A stretch of DNA of 54,896 nucleotides from a virus. Every line of letters begins with the position of its first letter. Within the stretch, counting starts at the first letter, position 1. The notes beneath the pieces are model-generated. The model worked only from the letters and a program-made list of their open reading frames with translations, was not told the DNA's origin and ran no database searches. Shown here piece after piece: positions 8,901-17,053 of this stretch. The stretch lies in the IMG/VR virus record IMGVR_UViG_3300045538_000396, positions 1 through 54,896 of that record, one strand, 5' to 3'. The position numbers and the translations under genes were made by a program.

Positions 8901-10180
8901 TATAAATTTTGCGGAGATGATTGTCCTTCTATCGTATTATCTTTTGCATAAAAGTATACAGAATCTCCATCATACAAATTATTATCACTACCTTGTGGCA
9001 TAAGTATTCGGGTACGTGCAATTTGTATATAACAACCATCTTCTACATTATTATTAGAATCTAAATCTGTTGGAGCAGATAGGTTGGCAATGTTGAATAT
9101 AGTTGGAGATACAAAAATTACCTTACAGGTTTTTTTATAATAAAGCGGGTTAGCCCAACCAGGTCCAGCAAATACAATTAAATCGTCTGTTTTCAGTTTA
9201 TGGGGAGTTGAAGTAGTAAATTGTACATGTTTGATGTTTTCAATATAGGACATTTTGGTTACAGTTATTTTGGGATTATGACTTGCCGTTGGATAAACGG
9301 TAAAACCAGAACTTATATTCTGAACGTTATCTTGGTCAAAATAACCATCGCTGAGTACATTTCTTATTACAACTCTTTCTTTTGTCGTATTAAAAGTATT
9401 ACTAATAGGAGATAGGCCGCTTTCGTCAACCATACCGTTTACATCACGTTCATATGAATAAACGTAAGTATGGTCTGCTTTATCGAGTTGACTTGCTATA
9501 TCGTCAAACAACGTAGAGTCTTTTTTGTTTTCTCCTGAGTCTACAAAATTGGTTGATTCTGAATCTCCAATTCTCTCATATCCATCTCCAGAATCCCTGT
9601 AGATTGAATATTTACTAGCACCCTTGACTCCATCAAATGTAATGTCAACTTCGCCATCTTCTTCGAGTTGGTTATATCCATACTCATCGGAAGGATGTTG
9701 CCAACCATCTTGAGTTAATGCTGAAATTCTATATCTATACAATTGAGCCTTTAATTTTCCTTGAGATATCTTTTTGGGTTTAATTTCAATAGCCTGAACT
9801 GTTAACGGTTCATTGAAACCTACAGTTACAGATGATTTAGGTTTATTAGTACCAAGTGGAACCATGTCCGAATCGTTTACAATCTTTCGGGGTCTGAACC
9901 CATCGCTAGTAAAAAGAATACGTTCTTGGTCTTCAATAAATTGATAAACATAGTCCCTGTACTCATCTGAATAAACCCATTTACCACGGTACTTAAATAT
10001 CTTTTTGGTTGTAGATGGACTTACAACTTTATAGAAAATAGGTTCTTTAAAGCCATTAGAAAAACCACTTCTAATATCAACGTTATCTAAAACAGTAGCA
10101 AACTTTTCCGGTAATAGACTTTTATCTATTATCTCGTTGATACCATTTGAATAGTCGATGCGAAGGGTTTTTCTTAACAT
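5909..10180 (-). CDS. Large tail hub/nozzle-type protein with fibronectin III-like segments
   Basis: I place the start at the ATG at 10180 (MLRKTLRIDYSNG), two codons inside the longest frame, which begins at a TTG overlapping the previous stop. The product is about 1423 residues. Fibronectin III-like strands occur near residues 145-175 (YRYRISALTQDGWQHPSDE) and 455-480 (YRYRVIAVSEYGEFSQPS). Residues 1040-1200 carry a segment typical of podoviral tail hub or DNA-stabilisation proteins (LTEHFGMYFGISGNAVRW, then SIYRLEGGKP and GLIYLSKRGLMLTNG), probably part of a beta-propeller-like body. It lies just after the two connector proteins, the usual place for a tail nozzle. Assignment rests on these patterns and gene order. 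Confidence 0.75.
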   Translation of the reverse strand: MLRKTLRIDYSNGINEIIDKSLLPEKFATVLDNVDIRSGFSNGFKEPIFYKVVSPSTTKKIFKYRGKWVYSDEYRDYVYQFIEDQERILFTSDGFRPRKIVNDSDMVPLGTNKPKSSVTVGFNEPLTVQAIEIKPKKISQGKLKAQLYRYRISALTQDGWQHPSDEYGYNQLEEDGEVDITFDGVKGASKYSIYRDSGDGYERIGDSESTNFVDSGENKKDSTLFDDIASQLDKADHTYVYSYERDVNGMVDESGLSPISNTFNTTKERVVIRNVLSDGYFDQDNVQNISSGFTVYPTASHNPKITVTKMSYIENIKHVQFTTSTPHKLKTDDLIVFAGPGWANPLYYKKTCKVIFVSPTIFNIANLSAPTDLDSNNNVEDGCYIQIARTRILMPQGSDNNLYDGDSVYFYAKDNTIEGQSSPQNLYPINRSEVYVPPSPTLTIASTPGSLVSRTYRYRVIAVSEYGEFSQPSIEASIVASANQSINVAIPSAPTSGFSDFSHWLLLREYSNQSYTWSQNLKGDDDDSASYDTNAKFSAGYIYNDKDTAGHWSQVAITLEALESPLTVTQTNANNMQSWYDESLDSHLKLEFNGQAKTNASGNIVNIANIGTMTFDEFGEPDYPFNAYTIKLTYSYTDFVDGTYGPTFVGFEYSVNDGKDWYIFATDDFENSKKYLDNNKREIEQVIYNNLSPVSPAKIKIRARIALTNISQGNAAGNNNRVNPYTWFKNLERPGTFSNQFKEPKDISSYPSIQILEKDEYVSDDDYDVDATTPTGSGAITAIRAIRPLAINTDFDVEPLVDGTYTKALNQTGTSLGTGGTVTFTVAAGVIIESSVTVATGGSGYLLDDALSVNMNYPSERLINSTFYNPVFMVTGVQATSGSGGNVLTASSTISTGAKVGLKIYTILIKATYDKETQVIDGLFKARKYDSSGVPLSTGYIEIERYTPYWDNSATLTSTAKWVPRNGYYKYWNIYRTGTAGTYQLVDKVPIHESLYFDSKSTAYLGENPTSYYTDVGPFGEIDVLFNTPPKDLTGLTEHFGMYFGISGNAVRWTPMGTPDAFPDTFMVTLPYKPLALKSYANSLMILCEDSIYRLEGGKPTEMSLSKTQVEDGCIAPHSVQATSFGLIYLSKRGLMLTNGQVAKCISEGKVKPSFFTATSKQTEDFKFWWIPTVGSYFYANLVSGFGYDNNKQQISKFRDIRELTGINNTIRSFVWNGKYFMFWSNAPSDDFSGHTAICIDLAVESLPITTLGINAVDIISDENDNVYALFANQGNGSQENYNEFKSQVRQGIYDISKFKDNPGLSIWQLFAGDNFIPMTIRTGYKRIDSNMVKNGVQQIGNPFDTKVYDYIDFYGNGNVVAKAYIDGDYIISGEVVMEQTYKKPRRLNLPAGKRTGYNLDIEVYGSTSKVVMEIAYRLPEED

Positions 10181-10182
10181 TA

Positions 10183-10968
10183 TCAAGCACTTTGATTAGA
10201 ATAACGTACGCCAATAATGAGCCAGTTTAGACCCAATGGGATGTACATATGGGAAGAAGAACTTGCTGTATATAAGTCAACATAACTTCGGTATATTCTT
10301 GGGCTCACTTGCTGACAGAAAATAGTCTGAGTTTGCGTTGATGGTGTTGCAGAAGAAATGGTAGAGCCGCTGCTTCCTGCACTTGCAACCCATATACATT
10401 CGGATGCTTTAGCGGGGGTATTCTGGGTACCTGATACATAACTAGGAAAAGGAATTTCTTTGTGTGTTGGAATTGTTGAGGATGTTGCTGCAATGGGGTC
10501 GTAGTAACCAGATTTCTTTGCAATATTAGTTGATGTTCCAGCAGAAGAACCAGCAGAAGCAATTGCCTGATTAACTAATTGACTAATGGTAGAAGCAAGA
10601 GAATCTACTTGAGAAATAACATAAGTCTGAGTGGCTACCTGTTGATTAGAAACTGTTACATTCCCACTAAAAGCAGGATTATTAATTGGGGCAATGCTAG
10701 GTGCAGTAACGGAGCCAACAAAGTTTGCACCGGATAGTTTTGCTAGACCCCCGCCCGTTTCTCCAAGATTGTAAAGAAAGTCCCAAGAACCGCTATTTCC
10801 AGTTGCATAGTTCCATTCATAGACTTTATTAGTACTATTGTCTTGCCATACCCAGCCCCTAAAATCATTAGTAAACGTACCAAGTAAACCATTTGCTGAG
10901 GTCATGTCTGAATAGGCCGGAGAGCCACTGTCTTTAATAATTCTGTTTCCAATAATTTTAACAGCCAT
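10183..10968 (-). CDS. Putative tail/head-fibre protein
   Basis: The 261-residue protein begins MAVKIIGNRIIKDSGSPAYSDMTS. It contains a WxWxDNSTNKVYEWNYATGNSGSWDF segment that looks like a small beta domain, then a coiled-coil-like stretch (VISQVDSLASTISQLVNQAIASA, about residues 116-138). A Ser/Ala-rich C-terminal beta region follows. This N-terminal beta, central coil and C-terminal beta order fits a short trimeric fibre. It lies between the adaptor gene and the tail hub. Attachment site and ligand are unknown. Confidence 0.7.
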   Translation of the reverse strand: MAVKIIGNRIIKDSGSPAYSDMTSANGLLGTFTNDFRGWVWQDNSTNKVYEWNYATGNSGSWDFLYNLGETGGGLAKLSGANFVGSVTAPSIAPINNPAFSGNVTVSNQQVATQTYVISQVDSLASTISQLVNQAIASAGSSAGTSTNIAKKSGYYDPIAATSSTIPTHKEIPFPSYVSGTQNTPAKASECIWVASAGSSGSTISSATPSTQTQTIFCQQVSPRIYRSYVDLYTASSSSHMYIPLGLNWLIIGVRYSNQSA

Positions 10969-10970
10969 AA

Positions 10971-11597
10971 TTACTCTGCCCTTCTTGTGTTAGGTTGTGG
11001 AGTTTGAATTCCAATGAATTGATTAAATAATTGCATATACATTAATGATTGTTCTATGTCTTGTTTATCACCATCAATCATAAAAAGCCAAGATGCAGCA
11101 GCATATTTTATATAAATGTGATGTGGCAACGGGATGCTTGAGTCAACTGTATCTGCTAATAGAGACATAATTAATGGATTCTTAACATAACCAAGTGTGA
11201 TATTTTTGTTTGATGTTGGATAAGGAGTAACTTTAATTGATTTACCATCATAAACAAGCCATCTCAATGGAGTCCCAGTTTTTGTTTCCCACTGTGGATT
11301 TTTCATTTCTTCTTCTTGCTTTGATGTTAACAAAAGAATTTTTGAATTATACTTACATCGTTCTAATGTAAGATAATCATTTACTGGAGCCGAAGTTTTA
11401 CCATAATCATCAATAACACGGGTCTCTTCTACGTAATTACAATTAGTTAGTCTGCAATATGTTTGTATTGCATAATTAATACCAGAAACAACATCGTCTT
11501 GAGACCAAGTATTTGAAACATCACTTGAATCCCCAATAAGAAGTCTTGTTTCTTCTATCAATTGTGATAAGTTTTTAGCAGCAATTTGATTAGCCAT
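10971..11597 (-). CDS. Head-to-tail connector/adaptor protein (downstream copy)
   Basis: The chosen ATG at 11597 (MANQIAAKNLSQLIEETR) follows the previous stop by a few bases and gives 208 residues. An in-frame GTG upstream is less likely. The pattern of N-terminal helices (LIEETRLLIGDSS...WSQDDVVSGINYAIQTYCRLT), a central beta part (TPLRWLVYDGKSIKVTPYP) and C-terminal helices (PHHIYIKYAAASWLFMIDGDKQDIEQSLMYMQLF) matches phage adaptor proteins that sit under the portal. The C-terminal half is typical, including the L/I-P-x-x-x-x-x-x-Y-A motif. The next gene upstream has the same general plan. Confidence 0.75.
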   Translation of the reverse strand: MANQIAAKNLSQLIEETRLLIGDSSDVSNTWSQDDVVSGINYAIQTYCRLTNCNYVEETRVIDDYGKTSAPVNDYLTLERCKYNSKILLLTSKQEEEMKNPQWETKTGTPLRWLVYDGKSIKVTPYPTSNKNITLGYVKNPLIMSLLADTVDSSIPLPHHIYIKYAAASWLFMIDGDKQDIEQSLMYMQLFNQFIGIQTPQPNTRRAE

Positions 11598-11599
11598 TA

Positions 11600-12265
11600 T
11601 TACCACCCATAAGGATTATAGATACCATTTTTCCTTCTTCCGCCAATAGGGTTTGGCTTCATGGTAAGAGTTCCACTGTTACCTAAAATGGCAATTGATT
11701 TAATATTTGATATTTCGTTATTACGTTGTATTTTATAATTTTGTGCCATTTGAAGGTTCATTGCTGGTCCAGGTATTATATATATTTCACTTAAGCAACC
11801 AAATAAGATAGCCTCTTCCGCATCAGGTGGTAGCGTTATATCAAGTATTTCACCCTGTGGAATAATAGAATATTTTACCCTCAAGTTAGCACTTGCTTTA
11901 GTAATCGGATAGATACGTAATTCATTCTTTAAAACATCAAATCCCCAGTGTGAAGCAATGCCAATTTCGTGCTGTTCATTGACCTTATTGTTGATATCTA
12001 TGATATTTACTTCTTCTAGTATTTTATATTTTCCATTTGATAACTGAAGTTCAACCATATGGACTCTGTTGATGTCGTATCCTGACTTTGAAATTGTATA
12101 AGTATTGGCATTGGCAGAGACGGTTATACTTGATTCATCTTGCAAAATCATCGTTTGACGACATAATCGCCTAATGCTTTCCTGCATATAAAAGTCAATA
12201 ATACTATCTTTCAGGTCGGGTCTGTGAAGTCTTACTTGACCAAGCAATGACCTAACATTAATCAT
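11600..12265 (-). CDS. Head-to-tail connector/adaptor protein (upstream copy)
   Basis: The 221-residue protein starts MINVRSLLGQVRLHRPDLKDSIIDFYMQESIRRLCRQT, the N-terminal helix pattern of portal-adaptor proteins. A beta region follows (SITVSANANTYTISKSGYDINRVHMVEL, LRIYPITKASANLRVKYSIIP). The C-terminal helices carry LPPDAEEAILFGCLSEIYIIPG. Its ATG overlaps the TGA of the SAP-like gene (ATGA). Together with its downstream neighbour it probably builds the short connector between portal and hub. The C-terminal tail (GGRRKNGIYNPYGW) is basic and aromatic. Confidence 0.75.
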   Translation of the reverse strand: MINVRSLLGQVRLHRPDLKDSIIDFYMQESIRRLCRQTMILQDESSITVSANANTYTISKSGYDINRVHMVELQLSNGKYKILEEVNIIDINNKVNEQHEIGIASHWGFDVLKNELRIYPITKASANLRVKYSIIPQGEILDITLPPDAEEAILFGCLSEIYIIPGPAMNLQMAQNYKIQRNNEISNIKSIAILGNSGTLTMKPNPIGGRRKNGIYNPYGW

Positions 12266-12423
12266 ACCTCTCCCAATTTAGAAGTGTTTATATATTTAAT
12301 AATAGCATCCGCAATTTGCTCTTTACTCATAAAGCGAACCTTACCGGGAAGCGTAATGTTATCTTTTTTTACTAACTTTAATAACTCAGGAACACTTAAG
12401 TTTTCTATGTCTTTTATGTTCAT
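12262..12423 (-). CDS. Short SAP/HeH-like peptide (53 aa)
   Basis: The ATG at 12423-12421 follows an AAGGA site by seven bases, and the stop overlaps the start of the adaptor gene (ATGA). The product, MNIKDIENLSVPELLKLVKK... with GKVRFMSKEQIADAIIKYIN, follows the helix-extension-helix layout of SAP-like DNA-binding motifs: LxVxELLKLVK, a G-K turn, then a second amphipathic helix. Comparable small proteins lie between capsid and connector genes in other podoviruses. DNA binding or head-completion roles are possible but unproven. Confidence 0.72.
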   Translation of the reverse strand: MNIKDIENLSVPELLKLVKKDNITLPGKVRFMSKEQIADAIIKYINTSKLGEV

Positions 12424-12443
12424 AATAAATCCTTAAAAGAATA

Positions 12444-12462
12444 TGGGGGGCAAAGCCCCCCA
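12444..12462 (-). terminator. GC-rich hairpin after the capsid gene
   Basis: Six G residues plus C (12445-12451), a three-base loop and the matching arm (12455-12461), closed by a T-A pair, lie between the capsid stop and the SAP-like gene. Read leftward, it is followed by ATATTCTTTT, only a moderate U-tract. It may act as a partial terminator that keeps capsid mRNA high relative to the tail genes, or as a 3' stabiliser. Confidence 0.7.
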
Positions 12463-12484
12463 ATATCCTCGATTACTCTGAAAA

Positions 12485-13441
12485 TTACGCAGAGTACACA
12501 GGTAGAATAACCAAAGATTCAGGTTTTACGATTTTGAAACCGAAAACTTGAAGACCTTTGACTCCGTAACCAAAACGGTCCGTCAAGGGCAGCATTTCAT
12601 GTTTAATGAATTGCGAAGCAAAGGTTAAACCACAGTTGTGACCCACAATAACAGGGCACTGTTCGCCAGACTCAAACTTGTTGGTATCACCATCACCAAC
12701 AGCATTAGTGGCGGAATTAGGCAGATTGTTGGAGACATAAATGGTCATTCCATCAATTTCACCAATTTGACCATTGCGCATGGGCGAAACAGAATCGCCA
12801 GTAATTAAAGCACTCTTCAAGTCAGAGTTCTTTAACGTACGAGCCATACCCGGATTCAGAACAACAAAACGTTTTCCATCACGGGGAACATTTTGCTCAT
12901 CTAAGGCCTGACCTGCTTCCAAAAGTTTATCTACGACAGTAGCAGCACCACTGTTGTAGTTAAAAGAAGCAAGTTGTTTAATTTCACCACTTGTAAAAGT
13001 GGGTGAAGTTTTGCTTGCAGCAGCAAGAGCGGCAAGAACTTGTTTGTCAATATTAATTGACATCTGCATAGCAGCGTCTTGAGTAGTCATGTCAATAACA
13101 TTCAAATCAGACATGAATTCATCAATGTAATCAACCGAGAAAGCATAGTACTTTGCTTGGTCAATGGTTAAGGTAATATGGTCCGTAAAATCAATAGCAC
13201 CCGCAGTGCCTAGTTGGTCATATTCAACAGTAGCACCACTAGTCGTCCAGTCTTTAATCGTGACAGTAGGAACAGTGCGAATAATAACTTTGTCGCCATA
13301 TGAGGAAATCTCGCCTTCCCAATCGGTGTTAGAGATAGCGGGGACGACTGCGGTTGAATAGAACTTCTCTTGCAACTTGGCAGAGTAAATCTGCGGAATA
13401 AAATTTTTGGCTGAAAGTACAGCCTTTGGAGTGTAAGCCAT
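12485..13441 (-). CDS. Major capsid protein (HK97-like fold expected)
   Basis: The 318-residue protein lies directly after the scaffold gene and ends before a strong hairpin, the usual setting of a major capsid gene. It starts straight in the capsid body (MAYTPKAVLSAKNFIPQIYSAKLQEKF), with no long helical delta domain. The mid-part has a typical spine-helix region (AAMQMSINIDKQVLAALAAAS) and a LDEQNVPRDGKRFVVLNPGMARTL segment. It ends with GYGVKGLQVFGFKIVKPESLVILPV, a terminal beta pattern seen in marine podovirus capsid proteins. The AAAAGGA site before the ATG is good. Codon use looks slightly richer in GC than the neighbours, as expected for high expression. Confidence 0.9.
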   Translation of the reverse strand: MAYTPKAVLSAKNFIPQIYSAKLQEKFYSTAVVPAISNTDWEGEISSYGDKVIIRTVPTVTIKDWTTSGATVEYDQLGTAGAIDFTDHITLTIDQAKYYAFSVDYIDEFMSDLNVIDMTTQDAAMQMSINIDKQVLAALAAASKTSPTFTSGEIKQLASFNYNSGAATVVDKLLEAGQALDEQNVPRDGKRFVVLNPGMARTLKNSDLKSALITGDSVSPMRNGQIGEIDGMTIYVSNNLPNSATNAVGDGDTNKFESGEQCPVIVGHNCGLTFASQFIKHEMLPLTDRFGYGVKGLQVFGFKIVKPESLVILPVYSA

Positions 13442-13457
13442 TGTAAAATCCTTTTAA

Positions 13458-14468
13458 TTAAGTTTTAAATTGTTTTGAGAAAAAGTTATCGGCTTTTTTC
13501 ATAAGTTCTGCCCGTTTCACTGGGTCTTTTACTCTATGAATATTTTGCGATATCCTCATGAAATCAACTTCTGTAAGTTCTTCGACATTTTCTAAACGCA
13601 TGTTTGAACTTACGCTTGGAGATGTTTTAACTCGCATTTCTGCAGGAGCGACTTTTTTTACAGTTGTTGGGACGGTAGTTTTATTAGTAGATAATTTATA
13701 ATCATCAAAAACTTTAATAACATCATTGACATCAAAAGGAATAGTCCCTTCGTAAACACCCCTGTAAATACTTGGTGCAGAGCCATAAATCCATTCTTTA
13801 AACTCGTCAGAAAGCCTCACATCATCAAAATCGGGATGAACCTGTTTGATTTGCTCGTCTCTTTCATTAATTTGTTTTCGGATTTTAGACTCATCAAGTT
13901 CGGCTTTAATGGTATTAACTTGGTCTTCAACAGTTTTAAACTTGTTGTTTAACTCGTTTTTTACAACTAAAGCCTTTTTTTCAGCGATTCTAGCGGTCTT
14001 GGGAAACTCTGCTTCCCAATCACTAACCTCATCGTTGGTAGTGTCCATGTTAAAAAGTTCTGATAAATTATCAGTATCTACATTTGAAACCTTTTGGTTT
14101 CTAATATCTTCTAATTCCCGTTTAATAGACTCATTTTGTTCCAAAATATCTTTCAAGGTTTTCTCGTACTCAGAGCGTTCTTTTTGAGCAGCATTCATGG
14201 CTTTTACAGCAGATTTATACTTAGATTCTGAAACCATTGCATCCTGTGGTTCTTGGATTTCGTTGGCACTAGAAGTTTCAGATGCCACAGTTTTTTCAAT
14301 AGTTTCGGTTTCGGTATTATATGCTTTGCCAATCGAATTAGGCAATTCAATGCTTGTTGATGGTTTTTGACCATCGTGAGCAGTGAGTTCACCACTTGCC
14401 ACAAGTTCAGCAATTGCTTCATTTGCACTAGCAGAGTCTTGTTTTATTTTTTCGAGTCTTCGGTTCAT
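13458..14468 (-). CDS. Scaffolding protein
   Basis: The 336-residue product is highly charged and mostly helical, with long coiled-coil stretches at about residues 80-130 (KAMNAAQKERSEYEKTLKDI) and 170-210. It has a conserved-looking HPDFDDVRLSDEFKEWI segment near residues 215-232 and a basic C-terminal helix (VKDPVKRAELMKKADNFFSKQFK). Acidic coiled coil plus basic C-terminal helix, immediately before the capsid gene, is the usual scaffold layout. The ATG follows a GGAG site and overlaps the end of the upstream 94-residue gene. Confidence 0.85.
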   Translation of the reverse strand: MNRRLEKIKQDSASANEAIAELVASGELTAHDGQKPSTSIELPNSIGKAYNTETETIEKTVASETSSANEIQEPQDAMVSESKYKSAVKAMNAAQKERSEYEKTLKDILEQNESIKRELEDIRNQKVSNVDTDNLSELFNMDTTNDEVSDWEAEFPKTARIAEKKALVVKNELNNKFKTVEDQVNTIKAELDESKIRKQINERDEQIKQVHPDFDDVRLSDEFKEWIYGSAPSIYRGVYEGTIPFDVNDVIKVFDDYKLSTNKTTVPTTVKKVAPAEMRVKTSPSVSSNMRLENVEELTEVDFMRISQNIHRVKDPVKRAELMKKADNFFSKQFKT

Positions 14469-14749
14469 AGTTTACTCCTGACGGTTCCAATGGAACTTGG
14501 TCCTAATGATTCACGCTCACGAGATTGTGAGTTGGTGTCTAATTGTTTAATGCTATCTTCTAGGCAACATATTTCACGCAAAGCGGAAATATAGCCACGA
14601 ATACGTAGTACTTCATCAAATGAAGTAACCATTTCAAGTGACTCTCTCTTTTGTTCAATAAAGAATTTTAATAATTCTTTCATTTGAGTCCAATGCGGAG
14701 AGAATACAACAGGTTTTGTATTTTCTAAAAGTTTATCAATATTGCTCAT
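14465..14749 (-). CDS. Small helical protein between portal and scaffold
   Basis: The 94-residue product has an N-terminal segment MSNIDKLLENTKPVVFSPHWTQM, then a long predicted helix (LLKFFIEQKRESLEMVTSFDEVLRIRGYISALREICCLEDSIKQLD in pieces). The last 20 residues are Ser/Arg-rich. It overlaps the scaffold start. Short helical proteins at this position occur in several podoviruses without known function; a head-assembly accessory role is inferred from position only. Confidence 0.75.
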   Translation of the reverse strand: MSNIDKLLENTKPVVFSPHWTQMKELLKFFIEQKRESLEMVTSFDEVLRIRGYISALREICCLEDSIKQLDTNSQSRERESLGPSSIGTVRSKL

Positions 14750-14767
14750 AAGTTTAATAGTATCACG

Positions 14768-17044
14768 TTATAAAATTTCATTTTCATCAATTTGAACGGG
14801 TTCTTGTGAGGGGTCACTGGGCTGCTGTTGAATATTTTGAGTCATGCCATCCATGGGATTGCCCATATTTTGATTCAAATCCGTAGATTGCATTTGTTGA
14901 GATACATCACCAACCGAAACGGGAGATGGACTTACACCCATTTGTCCTTGTTCAATCTGATTCTGGGCAGCACTATTAATTTGTTGCGATGCCATCATTC
15001 TTTCTTCATTATTTGTTTCAGAAGAACGAGATTTTAAGTCTGTCAAAACATCAGTAATTGACATCTCCTTCATTTGTTCAATGGCTTCTGTCATTGAAGG
15101 AGTCATTGCATCTTGTGACATCATAACAAGTTCGTAAATAGCCGGATAGGCTGGGCTATTGGGCTCAGTGTTAGTAAGAATTTGCAACAAAGCATCAGGT
15201 CTAGGAGTCTCTGAACGCACTTTAGGCGCGGCTTGTTGTGCTGCTTCCGCTTGTTGCTTAATCATCATTTCCATAATTTTTGCAGCCTCTTCGTCTGAAT
15301 TAACAATCTCAGAGCCATTAAATCCATGTAGGCGTATCCATTCCTTCAGAATAGCAGGCTTATTGATAAAAGGTTTGTAGTCTGGGTCCATCATAATTTG
15401 CGAGAGTTCTTGCATGTTTGCAAGTTTAGATTCGGTATTAACAAGTTCAGTAACTCCTCCTGCGGAAATAGAAAAATCACCCTTCATATTTTCATTAGTT
15501 GAGTACTGCATATTCCAATCATAAATTTTTCTAATAAGAGGTTTTGTAATAAAGTTGTCAATGTTAAAAATAATGCCCTTAATGTAAGAGTTTGCTGCGT
15601 TAAAAAGCATACTCATTCCAGAAGCCGTACGATTATGTTGGCCCGAAGCCGTGCCCGCAAAACCCTGAGTCATATCAGGCATTGAGGTCACTTCTTGGAT
15701 AAAAAGTTTGAAATTATCTTGAAGAAGTTTTAATTCTCCAAGGATACTAGGAGTTTGTACAAATTGAACAGGTGGTTGGCTCATTCCTTCCATGGATTTT
15801 ACACTCCAAACACCCCAAGGCTTAAGTCCATCAAACTTGAATCCATTTACCATGCGACTCGTGTCATAAATAACTTGAGGACCCGCAGCGATACCCATAT
15901 TATCAACCATTGCACGCGCGGAAGCATTAACAATTTCCTGTGGGTCACGCATCTTTTCAGGTAGGCTTCTGCCCCATATACTGTAAAGTACTCTTTCGTA
16001 TGGACAAACCATAAAAGGTAATGAAGGATTTTCCAAGCCAGAAACGGCAATTTTGATGCAATAATTTCCAACCGACCAAATACAAGTCATAACAGGTTGA
16101 TTATCTTTTCTGTCTTCAATGGCAAAACCTGCTTTTCTTAAATCATCAGGTTGCATCCAACCCCAATGTTCATAAGCAACATAACGGTCATAATGATTCA
16201 TTTGGTTATTATTCTTATTCAAAGAAAAAACTCTAGACTCCCAGGGCTCGGCTGACCAATTACCTTTAGGGTGAGCCTCAACTACTTTCATAATTTCTTT
16301 TTCGTCAAAATCTTGCTGTTTGGCTAGTTGCAATAGTTGTGCTTGATTAAGTACATGACGCTGTATAGCCCACATAGCATCATCAATGTCAAAAGCAGCA
16401 GGGTCTGGATAAAACTCATAGGGCGATACTACATCTACGTCTGCTCTAATATCTTCTTCTTGCGTCATATCAAAGACACCCATGGTCTTAGACTTAGACC
16501 ATTTATTTTTTTTCTTTCCAGAGGCAAATGGTCCCTTAATAACTGCTGTACCTGAAATAACTAAATCAAGAATGGCTCGTGAAAATTTTTCGTTCCAATT
16601 GGCTTCAATCAAATCATCTGCAATTCGTACTCGCATGGTATCGCAAGCAATATTAGCCATAACAATTTTTTCTTTAATGGACGGAGGAAGAGCAGGATTT
16701 CTTTCTGCCTCTTTTGTATCAGTGATACCCAGAGAAACAAGTATAGGTTCTGGTGTTGGCTTAATTGACCAAGGATATCCATTTGGTCCACACATAGTGG
16801 TCATAATTTGAGAATACGCAGACATGCATTTCATTTGAGTAAAATTCAAGAAAATTCCAGAACCATTTGGATTATCATCACTGGTTGCATGAGATAAACC
16901 ATCAAATTGCATTTTACTTTCAATCCATCTCTGTTCCTGTATTGTTCTAAGATTTTTTACAGAAATAAAACGATGATGAATAAGCCTAGCCAAATCACTA
17001 GTTTGACTTATCGGTTGTCCTTCGTTGAGGTCAACAATTTCCAT
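14768..17044 (-). CDS. Portal protein
   Basis: The 758-residue protein follows the large terminase gene and precedes the scaffold, the standard portal position. Expected features are visible: an N-terminal helical start (QTSDLARLIHHRFISVKNLRTIQEQRW), a wing region with conserved aromatic residues (VVSPYEFYPDPAAFDIDDAMWAIQRH) and a YERVLYSIWGRSLPEKMRDPQEIVNASARAM segment characteristic of podoviral portals. The C-terminal part is Gln/Met-rich and helical (about residues 590-740), which could be a barrel-like extension. The length is at the long end for the family and fits P22-like or SU10-like portals. The ATG follows a TAGGAG site. Confidence 0.9.
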   Translation of the reverse strand: MEIVDLNEGQPISQTSDLARLIHHRFISVKNLRTIQEQRWIESKMQFDGLSHATSDDNPNGSGIFLNFTQMKCMSAYSQIMTTMCGPNGYPWSIKPTPEPILVSLGITDTKEAERNPALPPSIKEKIVMANIACDTMRVRIADDLIEANWNEKFSRAILDLVISGTAVIKGPFASGKKKNKWSKSKTMGVFDMTQEEDIRADVDVVSPYEFYPDPAAFDIDDAMWAIQRHVLNQAQLLQLAKQQDFDEKEIMKVVEAHPKGNWSAEPWESRVFSLNKNNNQMNHYDRYVAYEHWGWMQPDDLRKAGFAIEDRKDNQPVMTCIWSVGNYCIKIAVSGLENPSLPFMVCPYERVLYSIWGRSLPEKMRDPQEIVNASARAMVDNMGIAAGPQVIYDTSRMVNGFKFDGLKPWGVWSVKSMEGMSQPPVQFVQTPSILGELKLLQDNFKLFIQEVTSMPDMTQGFAGTASGQHNRTASGMSMLFNAANSYIKGIIFNIDNFITKPLIRKIYDWNMQYSTNENMKGDFSISAGGVTELVNTESKLANMQELSQIMMDPDYKPFINKPAILKEWIRLHGFNGSEIVNSDEEAAKIMEMMIKQQAEAAQQAAPKVRSETPRPDALLQILTNTEPNSPAYPAIYELVMMSQDAMTPSMTEAIEQMKEMSITDVLTDLKSRSSETNNEERMMASQQINSAAQNQIEQGQMGVSPSPVSVGDVSQQMQSTDLNQNMGNPMDGMTQNIQQQPSDPSQEPVQIDENEIL

Positions 17045-17053
17045 TATAAACTC

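Noticed and set aside
16482-16811. 109-codon rightward ORF inside the portal gene
   Set aside because: Antisense shadow of the portal coding sequence without a ribosome site.
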